DNA from: Perkinsus marinus ATCC 50983
Lineage: Eukaryota > Perkinsozoa > Perkinsida > Perkinsidae
Direction: 5' to 3'
Assembly (NCBI RefSeq): GCF_000006405.1
Contig: NW_003216786.1
Location: 1 to 64,000, forward strand
Length of the DNA: 64,000 nucleotides
The translations under genes and the position numbers were made by a program. Shown here one piece after another: positions 1-10,606 of this stretch. Below the pieces are notes generated by a model. The model saw only the letters and a list, made by a program, of their open reading frames with translations. It had not been told where the DNA came from and searched no databases. Position 1 is the first letter of the stretch. The number at the start of each line of letters is the position of its first letter.

Positions 1-722
1 GCAATCCCGAGAACCTGACTGAGAATCTTAGCGGCAATACAGGACAGGACGCCTCCTGACAACGTAACAAGTCTCCTTGTGGCATATCCGCCCCAGGAGC
101 GCAATCGATTCCACAACCACCGAAATTGATTCCCACAATTCGTCGAAATAGGACGTACTTCGGTCGTGCCAACTATATAGATCATCCAGAATCGATTGCA
201 CTAAGGCATATCTCGGCGTGGTGGCATAGCCGCCCCACCCGAAACAATTTATCCCACCAAGAGCAACAAAGATCTTGAAAATGTGCACACACTCCGTGGC
301 ACCACACATTTTATGGCGAGCGAGAAAGATTTTGCTCCCCCGTCGTGACCACAAGATTTACGATCCGAAGCGAAGGAAACAGAGAAGTTTTACTGTAGTA
401 TTCATTGTGTAGTAGGTACGGACGTGGCGCCGCATTGGTGACGAATTAGCAGCACTAGAGCACATTGCCAAAGGCTCGCGTAAGCTGTGTCTGGCAATTC
501 CCTATTGAACTTTTCTCGGCCAGTGCGACAGCTATGAGACGGAGAGTCGACTTTACTAAACTTCAATCTGGGAGGGTGATTCGTTGCGGGTTACAAATAC
601 AGAATCGGTGGTCTGTCGGGGCAACATTATCTTTCCGTGCTAGTGAGACAAGACTGTTTGATGGCTGTTGTGGCACATGTAGACCCTTCTTGCTGATAGT
701 TGTTTCACGTGTATCATCTCCA
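1..722. other. Non-coding or unassigned stretch upstream of the LicD-type gene
   Basis: I recognise no gene. A minus-strand open frame at 28-354 lacks a recognisable domain and an ATG start. A 16-17-base motif (GTGGCATAtCCGCCCCA type) occurs at about 79-95 and again at about 220-236 with one difference, so a small direct repeat is present. The plus frame of the next gene stays open back to about 465, but its likely start is the ATG at 723. Confidence 0.4.
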
Positions 723-1856
723 ATGCCTCTCTTCGTCGCGGCATTCTTGGTCTTGTTCGCGTTATTGGGTGCAACCGACAAAATAAAGGTATTTCCTGAT
801 ATGTTCTATTCCAATGTTGACAATAAGAACATCTATCTCTGTCCTCCTGAGACGATATCGGAAGAGACGAGGAATGACTGGAAGGCCGGTACTGAAGTAC
901 TTATTGATGGTAGTCAGTGTGAAGACTACGATCACTTCTTGGCCGAAGATGGGCAAGGAGACTTCCTCGATTGTGTTGTGTGGATCGAAGGGAAGACCAT
1001 TGCCGCCCTCGACAAGCTTGGTGTAGATGCTTACCTCATGTCCGGTTCCCTTCTGGGATGGTATCGGCATCATAAAGGTGTTGTTCCTTGGGATGTTGAT
1101 GGTGATCTAGGCATGAACCAAGATACATGTAATGCTGCTTTCGAGGCCAAAGGCGGCAAGCATAAGAATATGATAGGCTTACTGCGGGAAACCATTGGGG
1201 AGGAGTTCTACGTGGGTGCCCGGCTCCAAGGGATTGGCAGCTCTCTCCCTGAGGACTCCTTTGAGGCTTGTGATACCAACGAGCTCATGGTACGAGGCTC
1301 TCATCCAAATGGTAAGACCTGCCACACTGACATTTGGATCATGCATCCAGACGATGCTAAGTATAAAGGCACTGAGTTCGAGTGTCAGTGTAAAAGCGAC
1401 ATCCCTATGCCGAGAGTGTGTCGTAAGAAAACCTACTGCAACGCCCTTGATGATTTCCTACCTGTTCTCAAGACAACTCAAAGCGCCGTCTCTATTTCTG
1501 CCGACGTTAAGGTGCCTCGTAAGCCCAAAGAGGTTCTTGACATACTCTATTCAAAAACTGACTTTCTCAACATGAACACTATTCCTGGCAACTACAAGTT
1601 CGGCAGCCGTGTTCTCGTATTGGGTTCTGATGCTTCAGAGTCGGCTACTACTTTTCTGGCTCCGAGTACTCCGCAATTCGCCACTGATAGTGCGGATCTC
1701 TCTTCGAAGTATTTCCCCGAAGTCTCAATTGTTGTTGTAGTCGGGGCGTTTGTGCTGGGATCAATCGTTGGTGGGTTGATCCATAGGTGTTATGTGCGTC
1801 GACATTCCCCTACGATAGCGTACACCACTGTTGACAATGTTGCTAGCAGTAGTTAG
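723..1856 (+). CDS. LicD/fukutin-family membrane protein
   Basis: The ATG at 723 begins a hydrophobic leader (MPLFVAAFLVLFALLGA), so I prefer it to the longer open frame reaching back to about 465 (another in-frame ATG is at 534). The protein is about 377 residues. Near residue 100 is the LicD signature: YLMSGSLLGWYRHHKGVVPWD followed by VDGDLGM, matching the family pattern of GtLLGxxRh, PWD and an Asp-rich metal site. A Cys-rich segment follows (CQC, CRKKTYC). Close to the C-terminus a membrane segment (VVVVGAFVLGSIVGGLIH) is followed by a basic RRH stop-transfer sequence, which suggests a type I protein of the secretory pathway. LicD proteins transfer phosphocholine or other phospho-groups to glycans; that role is inferred from the family. 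No intron is visible. Confidence 0.75.
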   Translation: MPLFVAAFLVLFALLGATDKIKVFPDMFYSNVDNKNIYLCPPETISEETRNDWKAGTEVLIDGSQCEDYDHFLAEDGQGDFLDCVVWIEGKTIAALDKLGVDAYLMSGSLLGWYRHHKGVVPWDVDGDLGMNQDTCNAAFEAKGGKHKNMIGLLRETIGEEFYVGARLQGIGSSLPEDSFEACDTNELMVRGSHPNGKTCHTDIWIMHPDDAKYKGTEFECQCKSDIPMPRVCRKKTYCNALDDFLPVLKTTQSAVSISADVKVPRKPKEVLDILYSKTDFLNMNTIPGNYKFGSRVLVLGSDASESATTFLAPSTPQFATDSADLSSKYFPEVSIVVVVGAFVLGSIVGGLIHRCYVRRHSPTIAYTTVDNVASSS

Positions 1857-2231
1857 TCTCGTTTTGTTTCGCTTGTAAAGACTCTTGTTCTCGTTAATGG
1901 GCAGTGCTGCCACTAACGACAGGAATACTCCGATCGTTCGCCCTCTATGGTCGATCTTCATCATTCGTTAGTTCTGAATGATTGTGGCGACTACGTGGTT
2001 TCAAGTACGTACAGACGTGTGGCAGAATATGGCTTAATTTCCCCCATCTGTTGTATAGAAAAGCTTCGCCAGTTCATTAGTAGCTCTACGTAAATACAGG
2101 AACACGGGATAAATGTTGGATTAGACACAGGTGACGCTCATTGCCTTATGTTAAGTATATAACTTCACCAACAACTCCCTCTATTCTTCAAGACTTCATC
2201 GCAAGAGCTATTAGACTCACCGTAGTGGGTG

Positions 2232-2406
2232 AAGTTCTTGACCTCATGCGATCGAACTGAGATATCGAGATTGAGTAACCGACACTGGTATTTGTGACCC
2301 TCAGCTAGGAGTTCTAGCCTAGAGCGCTATAGACATTCTATTAGACTTATCATAGTGGCACAATCGCCTTTAAGGTAGTGGGTTGAGCACTTGACCTTAT
2401 GCGATT
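2232..2406 (+). repeat. Two diverged copies of a ~33-bp module
   Basis: The segment beginning GTAGTGGGTGAAGTTC and ending ATGCGATCGA near 2232-2263 recurs near 2374-2406 as GTAGTGGGTTGAGC to ATGCGATTCGA, about 28 of 33 positions identical. A looser match (ATTAGACT) precedes both copies. The wording vaguely recalls a tRNA promoter A box, so a decayed tRNA-derived SINE is possible but unproven. Confidence 0.4.
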
Positions 2407-2423
2407 CGATATATGTCACACTC

Positions 2424-2442
2424 CTTCCAGGCTGGAAGTTCC
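2424..2442. repeat. Degenerate alternating palindrome
   Basis: A 7-bp-arm palindrome with a single central base (CTTCCAG, G, CTGGAAG; centre 2431) is followed 7 bases later by a second centre (2438) whose arms extend only 4 bp. It has the architecture of the family described at 2492 and 7444 but is imperfect. Confidence 0.5.
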
Positions 2443-2491
2443 CGCTATCAGTTGTTTGTGTGGCCGCTTCATCTTGGCAGTATTCTTCCAT

Positions 2492-2520
2492 CTCTCTATT
2501 AGAGAGTCTCTCTAATAGAG
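2492..2520. repeat. Alternating palindromic triplet, 7-nt arms
   Basis: Arm CTCTCTA, then T, then the inverted arm TAGAGAG, then T, then the arm again. Centres lie at 2499 and 2507. The palindrome about 2507 is perfect for 13 bp on each side (2494-2520). A further single-centre palindrome with 8-bp arms (centre 2539) lies at 2531-2547. Confidence 0.85.
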
Positions 2521-2536
2521 GGATGGATGAATCTCT

Positions 2537-2906
2537 CTAAGAGAGATGATTCCAGGTATGTAACTTGCCTTTCTTAACCCCATCATTCCCTCCTTCGATC
2601 GCGCAGTTATTCCTCGGGATACTAGGCGGGAGATTACCACATCCTTGATACCAGTAAGCCTTGCCGCCGAACCACTGATTTCGGAGATAGGACGTGAAAA
2701 CATCACCTACGATTTTCGTTCTCGACTAGCATATCCATGGTCTCGAAACGAATGTCCCCAGCTTGAAGAGGGCATAACTCGACGACAGGACGCCCAGTAT
2801 TGACTATTTTGCGGGCAGTGGATATCACTACATCAGCGAGGCAAGTGTTGCAAAACACTTGGCCACATTCGCATATCCAGAAGGCACTCTCTTCGTCAAC
2901 AATCAA
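2537..2906 (-). pseudogene. MULE-type transposase relic
   Basis: On the minus strand 2706-2537 reads VFTSYLRNQWF, then WYQ, then PRNNCAIEGGNDGVKKG, then a stop. This is the C-terminal motif of Mutator-like transposases (W, WY, then a TNNA-E-N pattern before the SWIM zinc finger). The adjoining minus segment 2906-2703 encodes CECGQVFCNTC, a possible zinc-binding piece in a different frame. The rest of the DDE domain is not seen, so this is a short remnant. The palindrome at 2531-2547 overlaps its end. The assignment rests on a short motif. Confidence 0.45.
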
Positions 2907-3542
2907 ACATCCCGCTCATGCTGCTTGCTCATGCGTGGCTTTAATTGCGTAGACTACAAGGGACAAGGAGCATCGAAACCCAGGTCCCGGGGAAGTTACA
3001 CAACTTCCATCATTCTGTAACACGTGGCACAGAGTCAGGGTAGCATCATCTGTCGTAGTCTTCCTCACTACTTGTTTAGCGGAACGGTCTCGACTTATCC
3101 CAAAAAGATACTGGGGTAGCTGAACCGTCTTAAAGTCTACTCACCTCGGCGCACCTGATATTCGACCGTCCAGCTTTTGCATAACCTCAGCTTTCTTAGG
3201 AGCTGCCATACGACTAGCTTGGATCTTGGAGATCATACGGGGCCTTAAGGTCCTGCCACAGTGTCTGTGTGTATGCTTATATCAGATCACGAAATGCCAA
3301 CCGCATCGTGTGTGTCAGTGGAGATCTCACGGTCAAAGGATTCGGATAACTTCAAGTCCCAATAAGCTACCGTCACTGCGCCACGAAATTATCATCTACT
3401 GTCCAGAAGCTCCAGCATCACCCGCTTGGTGATCTTGAGGAAGACTGGGCTTGTGGTTCCTCCAAAGTCCTACGAACCGGGACTTATCCCACCTCTTGAA
3501 AAAACAGTCGGGCCATATTAATTACAATAAAGGGGCGCGTTC
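2907..3542. other. Gene-free stretch before the HECT relic
   Basis: I recognise no domain in any frame. Small open frames occur but carry no family signature. Confidence 0.4.
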
Positions 3543-3917
3543 TATAAAATGACCCAAGCAGTACGCCCTCAGCTCAATGAGCTGGTAGGATACTTCCTCG
3601 CCGGCGAGCAGCATTTGTCGGGCTAGGTGCCGAGTGACTTTTTGCGCCGAATATCGTTTGATGATCGCGAATTGGAGTTGCTCATATCGGGTCTACCGAT
3701 GAAAGATGTTGAGGAGTGGAAGATGCCGATGTCTCCTAGTACACGTCGTTTACCAAACGATGATCTGAGAGGTCGTCCACCACATACGGCTTTCTACCAC
3801 CGTTCTCTCGCTTCCAGTAAAACGACTGATAGTTCCACTGTTTTCCCTGGACCCGTCTCCGAGAGGCAGTCTAAAAGCTCCTCCAATGGTTACCAACTCA
3901 GCGCTAGTATATATTGA
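3543..3917 (+). pseudogene. HECT E3 ubiquitin-ligase fragment
   Basis: The frame from about 3546 reads KMTQAVRPQLNELVGYF, then after an in-frame TAG at 3624 continues SDFLRRISFDDRELELLISG and LPMKDVEEWK. This is the core of the HECT domain N-lobe/C-lobe hinge (usual pattern: FDE-ELELLISGLP-IDV-DWK). After the tryptophan the similarity breaks into other frames; the open frame runs to 3917. Upstream HECT sequence and the catalytic cysteine region are not found, so this is a piece of a host gene, not a working ligase. An alternative is one exon of a gene whose other exons I fail to see, but the stop argues for decay. Confidence 0.6.
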
Positions 3918-4259
3918 AAACTCATAAACGATGTAAGATGACTATCAACGATGTCGCGTGGCTCAGTTGCGTTTGAGGAGAAAGGAAAATCCAAGGCGCA
4001 GAGAACCTGTGTTCAGAACTGTGTAGAACACATAGGACATCGCTAAAAATGGACTACGCACTTTGGACAGACAATACTAAGGATACCGTTCGCAGCTCTT
4101 AGCATCATCGTGCAATACAACCAAAAAGATAACAAAGCACGTATACACTTCGTGACATCATCCTGTAACAACGCTCGAAACTGCGTTGCAGGACGCAGAG
4201 ACTGACTTCACCGACGACTTGAGGATGACTGCAAGACCAAAATGACCTGTGAGAAAATG
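3918..4259. other. Short gene-free stretch
   Basis: It lies downstream of the secreted-protein gene that ends at 4260 on the minus strand. No feature is recognised. Confidence 0.4.
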
Positions 4260-5054
4260 TCACTGGTGATGAAGCAACACCCTCGTTGGATTGGAGTTGT
4301 TGTAGGGGACGAAATGCACTTCGTTCCAATCGTAATAATATCGGAGCTCCGCTTGAATACTCCATAGTGACGACACAAGATTATCATCTGCTCCCACGAG
4401 ACGAATAGTCGCATAATATCTATCTACGCCAGATTCATGATAAGTTTGCCAATAAGCAGAATCCACGAGGTCTTGGTACTTGCTGGAATCATAGAATACT
4501 GCCGAAGCGTATGGGAGGATAGTGAACCAAAAGAACGCTAGCTTGGTCTGGAAGTGATCAGGTTCTGGGTTATCCCAGTAAGTTCCGTTTATGTCGGAGT
4601 CCTTAGGATATTGAGGAGGAGTCAACCGCCTTTGTTGGTTCGATGTGGCCCCACAATTTCCTGAGCCTTCGGCTGCAGTGCAGGTTCCGCTGCTGAAATG
4701 GTAAATGCTCTTCCCATCTTTAGTGATCATCTTGAGGCCATCATCCGTAACGTTTAGAGTGAAGCCGACTTTATAATACGGGAACAACTCAGGGCCTTCA
4801 GTGTGACCGCGCCTTTTCAAGATAACCTCGTTACCACTCATGCTTACATCGTTGTACTTAATGCTGATCGTGTGGAGAGAAAACCTGTACGTCAGGCGGG
4901 CCTTGGACTCTGACTCATAGTCGAAGATGATGCATGCATTGCCAACTCCTTTAACTGGGGCCGTGGCACAGTACTTTCCTGGCTTGATGGGAACGCTAGC
5001 GCATCTTGCAAAGGCAATACTTGATGCGATGACGAGTAGAACAGATGATACCAT
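4260..5054 (-). CDS. Secreted protein of a lineage-specific family
   Basis: One uninterrupted frame encodes about 264 residues. I place the start at the ATG at 5054 because it begins a clean signal peptide (MVSSVLLVIASSIAFARC) that is conserved in the inverted copy at 5690; the frame further upstream has only a non-ATG start. The mature part opens SVPIKPGKYCA and contains FDYESESKARLTYRFS, a mid-region SGTCTAAEGSGNCG with two cysteines, and a Tyr/Trp-rich C-terminal half (NPEPDHFQTKLAFFWFT, SLWSIQAELRYYYDW). I do not recognise a known fold. Secretion is well supported by the leader; function is unknown. It faces a decayed paralogue head to head across about 635 bases. Confidence 0.7.
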   Translation of the reverse strand: MVSSVLLVIASSIAFARCASVPIKPGKYCATAPVKGVGNACIIFDYESESKARLTYRFSLHTISIKYNDVSMSGNEVILKRRGHTEGPELFPYYKVGFTLNVTDDGLKMITKDGKSIYHFSSGTCTAAEGSGNCGATSNQQRRLTPPQYPKDSDINGTYWDNPEPDHFQTKLAFFWFTILPYASAVFYDSSKYQDLVDSAYWQTYHESGVDRYYATIRLVGADDNLVSSLWSIQAELRYYYDWNEVHFVPYNNSNPTRVLLHHQ

Positions 5055-5689
5055 CCAATATATTCGGAACAGCTGCAAGGACTGAGCACAAATACAACGG
5101 GCGAGGTCTGATCATCGTCACAAATACGAGAATGCCCAGCAGTCACGCGTACATCTATTGCTCACTGTGAAACGGGGTGGCAGCACAAAACACTCCTGAG
5201 GAATGGGATGTGGAATCACATTGCTGGAAGGGCAACTCACAATCACCGACAGCATTCCCCTCTTCGTCGCTGCTAGCTGCTTTAAGTAGGGGGTACTGGA
5301 AACCTGTGCCAAAGCCCCTTGTGAATAATCTTTAAATAGCATGCCTAAGGCGCTCCAGTGTAACGACTACACGGAGATACCGTTGTGTCGAGGACAAGCC
5401 GTGAGTGCGTGCGGGTGTCACAGTGAAGCACCGTCTCAGATGGACTCTATGGCATCGTGTTAACGAGACGTTCCGTGTGGAACTCTCTGGTTATAGCTGG
5501 AAAGATTTCGAATACATCTCCTTGAGTTCCAACCCGACTGGTGATGATATCACCAGACTTCATCTGTGTTCATATCAAATATCCTCGAACGTGTTACTCA
5601 ATCGTCGAGGTTCTCGACTTGAAGAGACCATTTCATGCTCTAGAGAGGACACCTGATCTCGGTTTTTGCTGCTGTTTTGAGTAAATAGG
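5055..5689. other. Spacer between inverted gene copies
   Basis: The head-to-head region between the secreted-protein gene (minus) and its decayed copy (plus), probably carrying both former promoters. An open frame at 5405-5656 has no recognisable domain. Confidence 0.4.
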
Positions 5690-7110
5690 ATGGTATCATC
5701 TGTTCTACTTGTCATCGCATCAAGTGTTGCTCTTGCAAGAATTGTAAGCGTTCCCATCAAGCCAGGAAACTATTGTGCGACGGTGTTCTTTTCGCACGAC
5801 GCAAGTGGCAATATCTATTCACGCATCATGTTCGACTATGAATCAGGATCATGACGCACAATCTTATTAGCAGCAACATGCTCAGTATAAAGTAGGACGA
5901 TGTGAGCATGAGAGGTGATGAGTCACACTGGAGGCCCTTGTCCCTGAGCTTCAGGGATTGATAACACAAGTAGAACCAACTTTATGGTAAGCTTAACTTA
6001 TAGAAATCATCAAGTGAAGGGGGTAGAATAGCTAGGCTAGACGCCAGCTACTATTGTCTCCACTATCACATAATTGTGTCGGCGGAGCGAAGTGGAGGGA
6101 TGAGTATCATCACACCCTGAATTGTTCCCCTACTGCAACTTTGCTTCTGCAGATGAGACACATACATATCCCACCCAACTGTCGAACACGACAGCACCCT
6201 CCCTTGGGCTATGAAACGAACCGTGATCTGCGAGAACGCATCAGACTGTGGGCAAAGCATGCCGCCTACACCGTCATGGCAGGTTTTCCACAGTTGAGCG
6301 GATGCGCAATTCTCCCACACGAAGGAAGAAAGAGAGAAAAAAAAAGAAAAGAAAAAGGAGTAGACATATTGATGCAATAACAATTCAACCACTAATAGTG
6401 ACAACCGATGCCCAGTGCAACAACTGGGATCTAAGCTAGAGGACACAGAACATTGAGGTACACTGCTTCTAGCAATCTTGCACCTCCCAGCATTTCCGCT
6501 TCGCTTCATGCTTTCCCATTCAAGGTTGCTTCAAACTGAGCGTTACGAAAGACGGTCTCAGAATGTTTACTAACGATGGGAAGAACACCTATAATCTCTA
6601 GGTTGGGGGTTGCACATTTCCATCGGGAGCCTTTAGAAATTGCGAACCACCTTCTCCTCGTGCGAAGAGGCAGGAAGGGCGGTTGATCACTCCGCAAAAT
6701 GCTGATCTGGACAACAGCTACTGGCCGGACGGAGGATATTCAGTTAATCCAGAACCTGATCACTTCCAGACCAAGTTTTGGATCCGTTCAACCTTTACAT
6801 TGTTTTCGACTTGTATTTTTGATTCCATCGGGTACCAGGAGCTTTGGTCTTCAACCGGTTTTGAGACGTATATCCTATGTCAAACTCCGTGGGATCATAC
6901 TATGATCGTTTATCCGGAAAGTAAGGAGAAAAATCCCCGTTCGTCACTATGGGCTATCGACGCTCTGTATATATACACCATATCGGTGACGACGAAGTTC
7001 GCTCCTTCCCGAACAACCATTCCAACCCGGATGTTGGTATATCGTCCATGGAGCACCAGTATGAGGACAAGGCTGAGTTGCCTTCAAGCGAAGCTTCCTT
7101 CACTTGCATA
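5690..7110 (+). pseudogene. Decayed inverted copy of the secreted-protein gene
   Basis: The ATG at 5690 opens MVSSVLLVIASSVALAR and SVPIKPGNYCA, nearly identical to the leader of the 4260-5054 gene, and runs to FDYESGS and a stop near 5870. Weak, frame-broken similarity continues to about 5990. The match resumes near 6528 (LSVTKDGLRMFTNDGKN), then RLITPQN, NSYWPDGG, NPEPDHFQTKFW and SSLWAIDALY, ending near 7050-7110. Between 5990 and 6520 lies about 530 bases with no counterpart in the intact copy, so an insertion (or acquired intron starting GTAAGC) separates the halves. Several stops and frame changes make it a pseudogene of a host family. Confidence 0.7.
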
Positions 7111-7872
7111 TCATCGTTATCATCCGTTCACAAAGGGTGTAACGATCAGCCCAATATTCTGTCCAATGGGCTAGATGGCGTTGCGGAGTTCTATGGCTTC
7201 AGTTATTCTTGCTAGAGGGAATGGCATGAAGGCTCCTGACACTTTGCCATAGGTTATAGTATTCCAACTGTATAAGACTGGGGGTATGACCGTCGTGATG
7301 GAAATATTGAGATAATCACCACCCATATGCGAAGGCTAGTTGATAATAGTTTTAAAAAGCAGTATTAGAAATCGTGCAGAACCTGCGCTTTGGCTACTAA
7401 TCGTAGACTAGAACCAGATGAACATTCACAGAAACTAATACGCACGTCTTTAAGACGTCGTCTTATATCCTATTCATTAGCATTGTGTAGTGTAAAATTC
7501 ATGAATGATAAAATACGTATATATACTGCTGTTTGCTAAGATTAAAATTCATCAGGATATAATCGACGAATATTCAGGAATGGAAATTCATTAAAAAGTG
7601 CTGAAGTGCCGAAAATTCAATTCGACACTCATCGACTTCGCAACTGAGCCCACGTGCTCATATATCAAAAGAAACGATGGCTACTTTGAACTCGGCAACC
7701 CTACGGGCACCGGAAAGCACACCCTCCGTAGTGAAGCGGGTTCTTCGAGTTGTCTTCATCAGGTTCTACTGTAAAAATCTTGCTCACTTACACTTACTCA
7801 ACGGGCACAATGCTACATTCCTAACTTTTCGGATTAGGGAAATAGACTTCCCAAGCTCCGTTGTCTCGTCTT
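7111..7872. other. Intergenic stretch upstream of OPA3
   Basis: AT-rich in part. It carries one perfect palindromic triplet at 7444-7465. A frame near 7670-7770 reads DGYFELGNPTGTGKHTLR but I cannot assign it. Confidence 0.4.
7444..7465. repeat. Alternating palindromic triplet
   Basis: Arm CGTCTT, spacer T, inverted arm AAGACG, spacer T, arm CGTCTT. Two perfect 15-bp palindromes (7444-7458 and 7451-7465) have single-base centres at 7451 and 7458. Confidence 0.85.
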
Positions 7873-8667
7873 ATGTCACCCATCTTCCCCGCAGCTAAAG
7901 TTGGAGGTGAGACCACTCCATCGTCGCGAGCTGTAACCTCTCGTAGGTGCTCTATTGAAAACCTTCGCCAAGCCAGTGTCGAGTCGTATCCAGTCGCTGG
8001 CCCGTACTGACGACTTCTGGCGAGGGAAGACTGTTGCCTTAGGTCAGGCCCTCAATATAGTCAGCCGTAGGATCACCAGGGTAATAGGCCCTGGGTGGGT
8101 CCTCACTTGAGGTTGGGCATCGTCAGGTAGCTGATAATAGTAAGACTAGGCGAGCGATACCACCTCTGAAGGAGGAAGCGGCCCTCGACTGGGGTGCCAC
8201 TTTTATTGGCGAGTCATTCGTTTTCGGTGTCACCACACTTATAATAGTGAGTGAGTATCGACGAGCAGCGTAATACAAGGAAGAGAGCCTTCCTCCCCCC
8301 ACTGACATTTGCTGCTAGGAAAAAGGAGAGGGAACACGACATGTTCAAGAGGCTTCAAAGGGAGGACAGAGAAGCCCAAAGGCTTAGAGACATAGCACAT
8401 AGAGAACAGCGGCTGCAACGCCTAGAATCCCGCATTGAGTAGTAGTCGTGGCGGCGTATAAGTCCTATGAGGAGTGTTAGCAGGTTTTTGCAAAATAGAG
8501 TCGAACACGTCCTCGTTGATTATGATAAGCTCTCTAGGAAGCTAGCGACACATAGAGAACACGAACGAGCAGCATCATCATCATCAACCAGTCATGGGAT
8601 GACCAGTGAGGAGGCACTTCAGCGGCTCATAGAGGGATCACTATCGACTAGGCTAGCATGGCCTTAG
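7873..8667 (+). CDS. OPA3: OPA3-like mitochondrial protein
   Basis: Five exons: 7873-7906, 7947-8080, 8127-8269, 8319-8438 and 8484-8667. The introns are 40, 46, 49 and 45 nt with GT-AG ends. Together they give 204 residues in frame. The N-terminus MSPIFPAAKVGGALLKTFAK and the following PVSSRIQSLA match the OPA3 start (hydrophobic anchor, then KPxxNRI). DDFWRGK, then IPPLKEEAALDWGATFIGE and SFVFGVTTLIIVSEY match the conserved OPA3 core and its membrane segment. The rest is an Arg/Glu-rich coiled coil (QRLQRLESRIEFLQNRV) as in OPA3 homologues. OPA3 proteins act at mitochondrial membranes; that location is inferred from the family. The gene ends 87 bases before the ATG4 start on the same strand. 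Confidence 0.85.
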
Positions 8668-8754
8668 GAACAACGTTTCGTGCTCTTGCTCAATTCGTGT
8701 ATGTTACCGAATCCAACACTATAGCCCTCAACAGAGCCACTTGCTTCCTAGTCA

Positions 8755-10606
8755 ATGATGCGGGGCTTGGTGAGCTCTCTCACCTCGTCCTCCTCCTCTT
8801 CCTCGTCCCCCACATCTCCCCCTACCATCCCAGCTGGTCTTGGCTTCGTGTCTTCGGCCAGCGGGGCTGCATCAGTGACTATGGAGCAGTTTGTTAGTGA
8901 TACAAAGGCAACTGTGAAGGGCTGGGGCCACAACCTGCAAGAACGTCTGGTCAACGCTTACGGGACGGAGCCGGTTACCGTCCGGGACCCCGGTAGGTTT
9001 CCGTATCTTCCTCCTCCTCTGACATGTCTAGCTTGTCCCTGCTTCCAGACAATCGCGCATGGTTGTTGGGCCGGCAGTCTCGGTCCACTGCCGACTTCTA
9101 CACCGTATGGCGGGGCATACGGCGCATGACATATCGCAAGAACTTCGAGACCCCTCTGTACAACCAAAGCAAGCACTTGGAGTTCCACTGCGATACCGGC
9201 TGGGGTTGCACCATAAGATCGGCGCAGATGCTACTACTAGTAGCCCTCAAGAGGCATCATGGACTCGACGCAAGTAGTCGCATCAACCCAGATGATCCTT
9301 ACCGTCACTTTTAGCCATTCGACTGCTGTCCACGGACGAGGTCATCGACTTCGTGCATTCAAGTGGAGCCCACCAGCAGCAGCAGCAGCAGGAGGAGAGC
9401 CATGCATATGCTCGTGACAGGACAACTGTGGACGAGACGGATTTGTTGAGGTGGTCGTCGCTAGTCTCCACCTTGTCCACCGACTCTTATGCCTCTCAGG
9501 CTATTCGAAGACCGCCGAGATAGGCCTTTCTCCATTCATGCATTCATGGCCCACAGCGAGCCAGGTCGATGATCGGCCCAGCTAGAGTGTGTGATGTGTC
9601 CATCACCTCATCTGCACATGGACCATCTGGGGCTCGCTGTTTATGTCGACCACGATGGACTGCTCAGACCCGAGGACGTGAGGGCCTGTCGGCTGGACGC
9701 CGATGCTCAGGGTCGGACCATCGCCTGGTCACAATGGAAGTGGTTGAAATGGAGGTTTCACCACGAGCGAGCGGAGCTGCTTCGCCCGCCTCGTCGGCCT
9801 CTGGATCCTCCGTTAATCGTCGTCGTAGACGTTCCTGGAGCTTGGGCTCTCGAGGGCACGAGTGGGCGGTGCTGTCTCCTAGCGACGCCTCTCTTACGCG
9901 TAGTCAAACCAGCGAAGACATCTCCAGCCCGAGCCACTTCGTAATGGTTGGTTTTTCGGCTGGCCCCTCTGCTGCCCACGATGGGTCTGACGTCAGCATG
10001 CCCTGTAGAGAGGCCCGCAATGAGTGCCCGAGTGTTTCATCGCCGACTTCATTAGCAAGTGTTGTTGATGATATTGAGGACACCTCAGCCGACGAGTGGT
10101 CCAAAGGCGTACTCATCCTTTTCCCCGTCCGGCTCACAGACGGGGATGTTGTCGATGCTGACAGCGCCAGAGTCGTGAGTGACTATTTGAAGCTTCCATG
10201 GTGTGTTGGTGTTATTGGAGGTCAGTCTACGAGGGCCCATTACGTCGTGGGGGTAGCTGAGAAGGACACTTACCTACAGTCTAGCACATGGGGGAGGAGT
10301 GGCTATCGGCAGACTCGTACGGACCTCCTCAGCATCGATCCTCATTTTGTCCAGTCGGCAGTGGTAGAGGCACAGTCCATCAGTTTCAAGAACAGCGATG
10401 AGCCGTCCAGGCTGCAGCCTACTAAACTCAACCCTTCCTTGGGAGTCGGTTTCTATGTAAAGGACGAGACCGATTTGGAGGAGCTCTCGGCTGAGTTGGA
10501 TCGTGTCAAGGGTGGCTTCATACAAGTGTGTGTACCGGGGTCGGCTCTGGGTTCCTTCTCAGCTGCGAGTGCACACATCTCGGCAGATCGGGTTATAGTA
10601 CTTTAA
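8755..10606 (+). CDS. ATG4: ATG4-type cysteine peptidase (autophagy)
   Basis: Peptidase family C54. The ATG at 8755 opens a Ser-rich N-terminus. Introns I can place: 8993-9048 (56 nt), 9274-9314 (41), 9451-9499 (49), 9712-9767 (56) and 10279-10332 (54, in frame). Landmarks are DNRAWLLGRQ, MTYRKNF, the catalytic cysteine in HCDTGWGCTIRSAQ, LLRLFEDRRDRPFSIH, LGLAVYVDHDG, VLILFPVRL, LGVIGGQSTRAHY-type VGVIGGQSTRAHY, then after the last intron IDPHF with the Asp-His pair, and NPSLGVGFYVKDE. ATG4 trims and delipidates ATG8. Around 9565-9600 the frame holds a TGA, while the expected IGPARVCDV segment lies in another frame, so the model is not clean there: a sequencing error, a missed intron or real decay. 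Confidence 0.8.

Larger units (their letters stand above)
1857..2536. other. Intergenic stretch with a degenerate direct repeat and palindromes
   Basis: I see no gene. It contains a diverged direct repeat (about 2232-2263 and 2374-2406) and palindromic triplets at 2424-2442 and 2492-2520, listed separately. Confidence 0.5.

Noticed and set aside
465-722. N-terminal extension of the LicD-type protein
   Set aside because: The extension lacks family similarity and would bury the signal peptide that starts cleanly at 723.
3570-3584. A single-centre palindrome (CAGCTCA, A, TGAGCTG) as a family member
   Set aside because: It has no third arm and is inside the HECT relic; 7-bp odd palindromes are expected a few times by chance.
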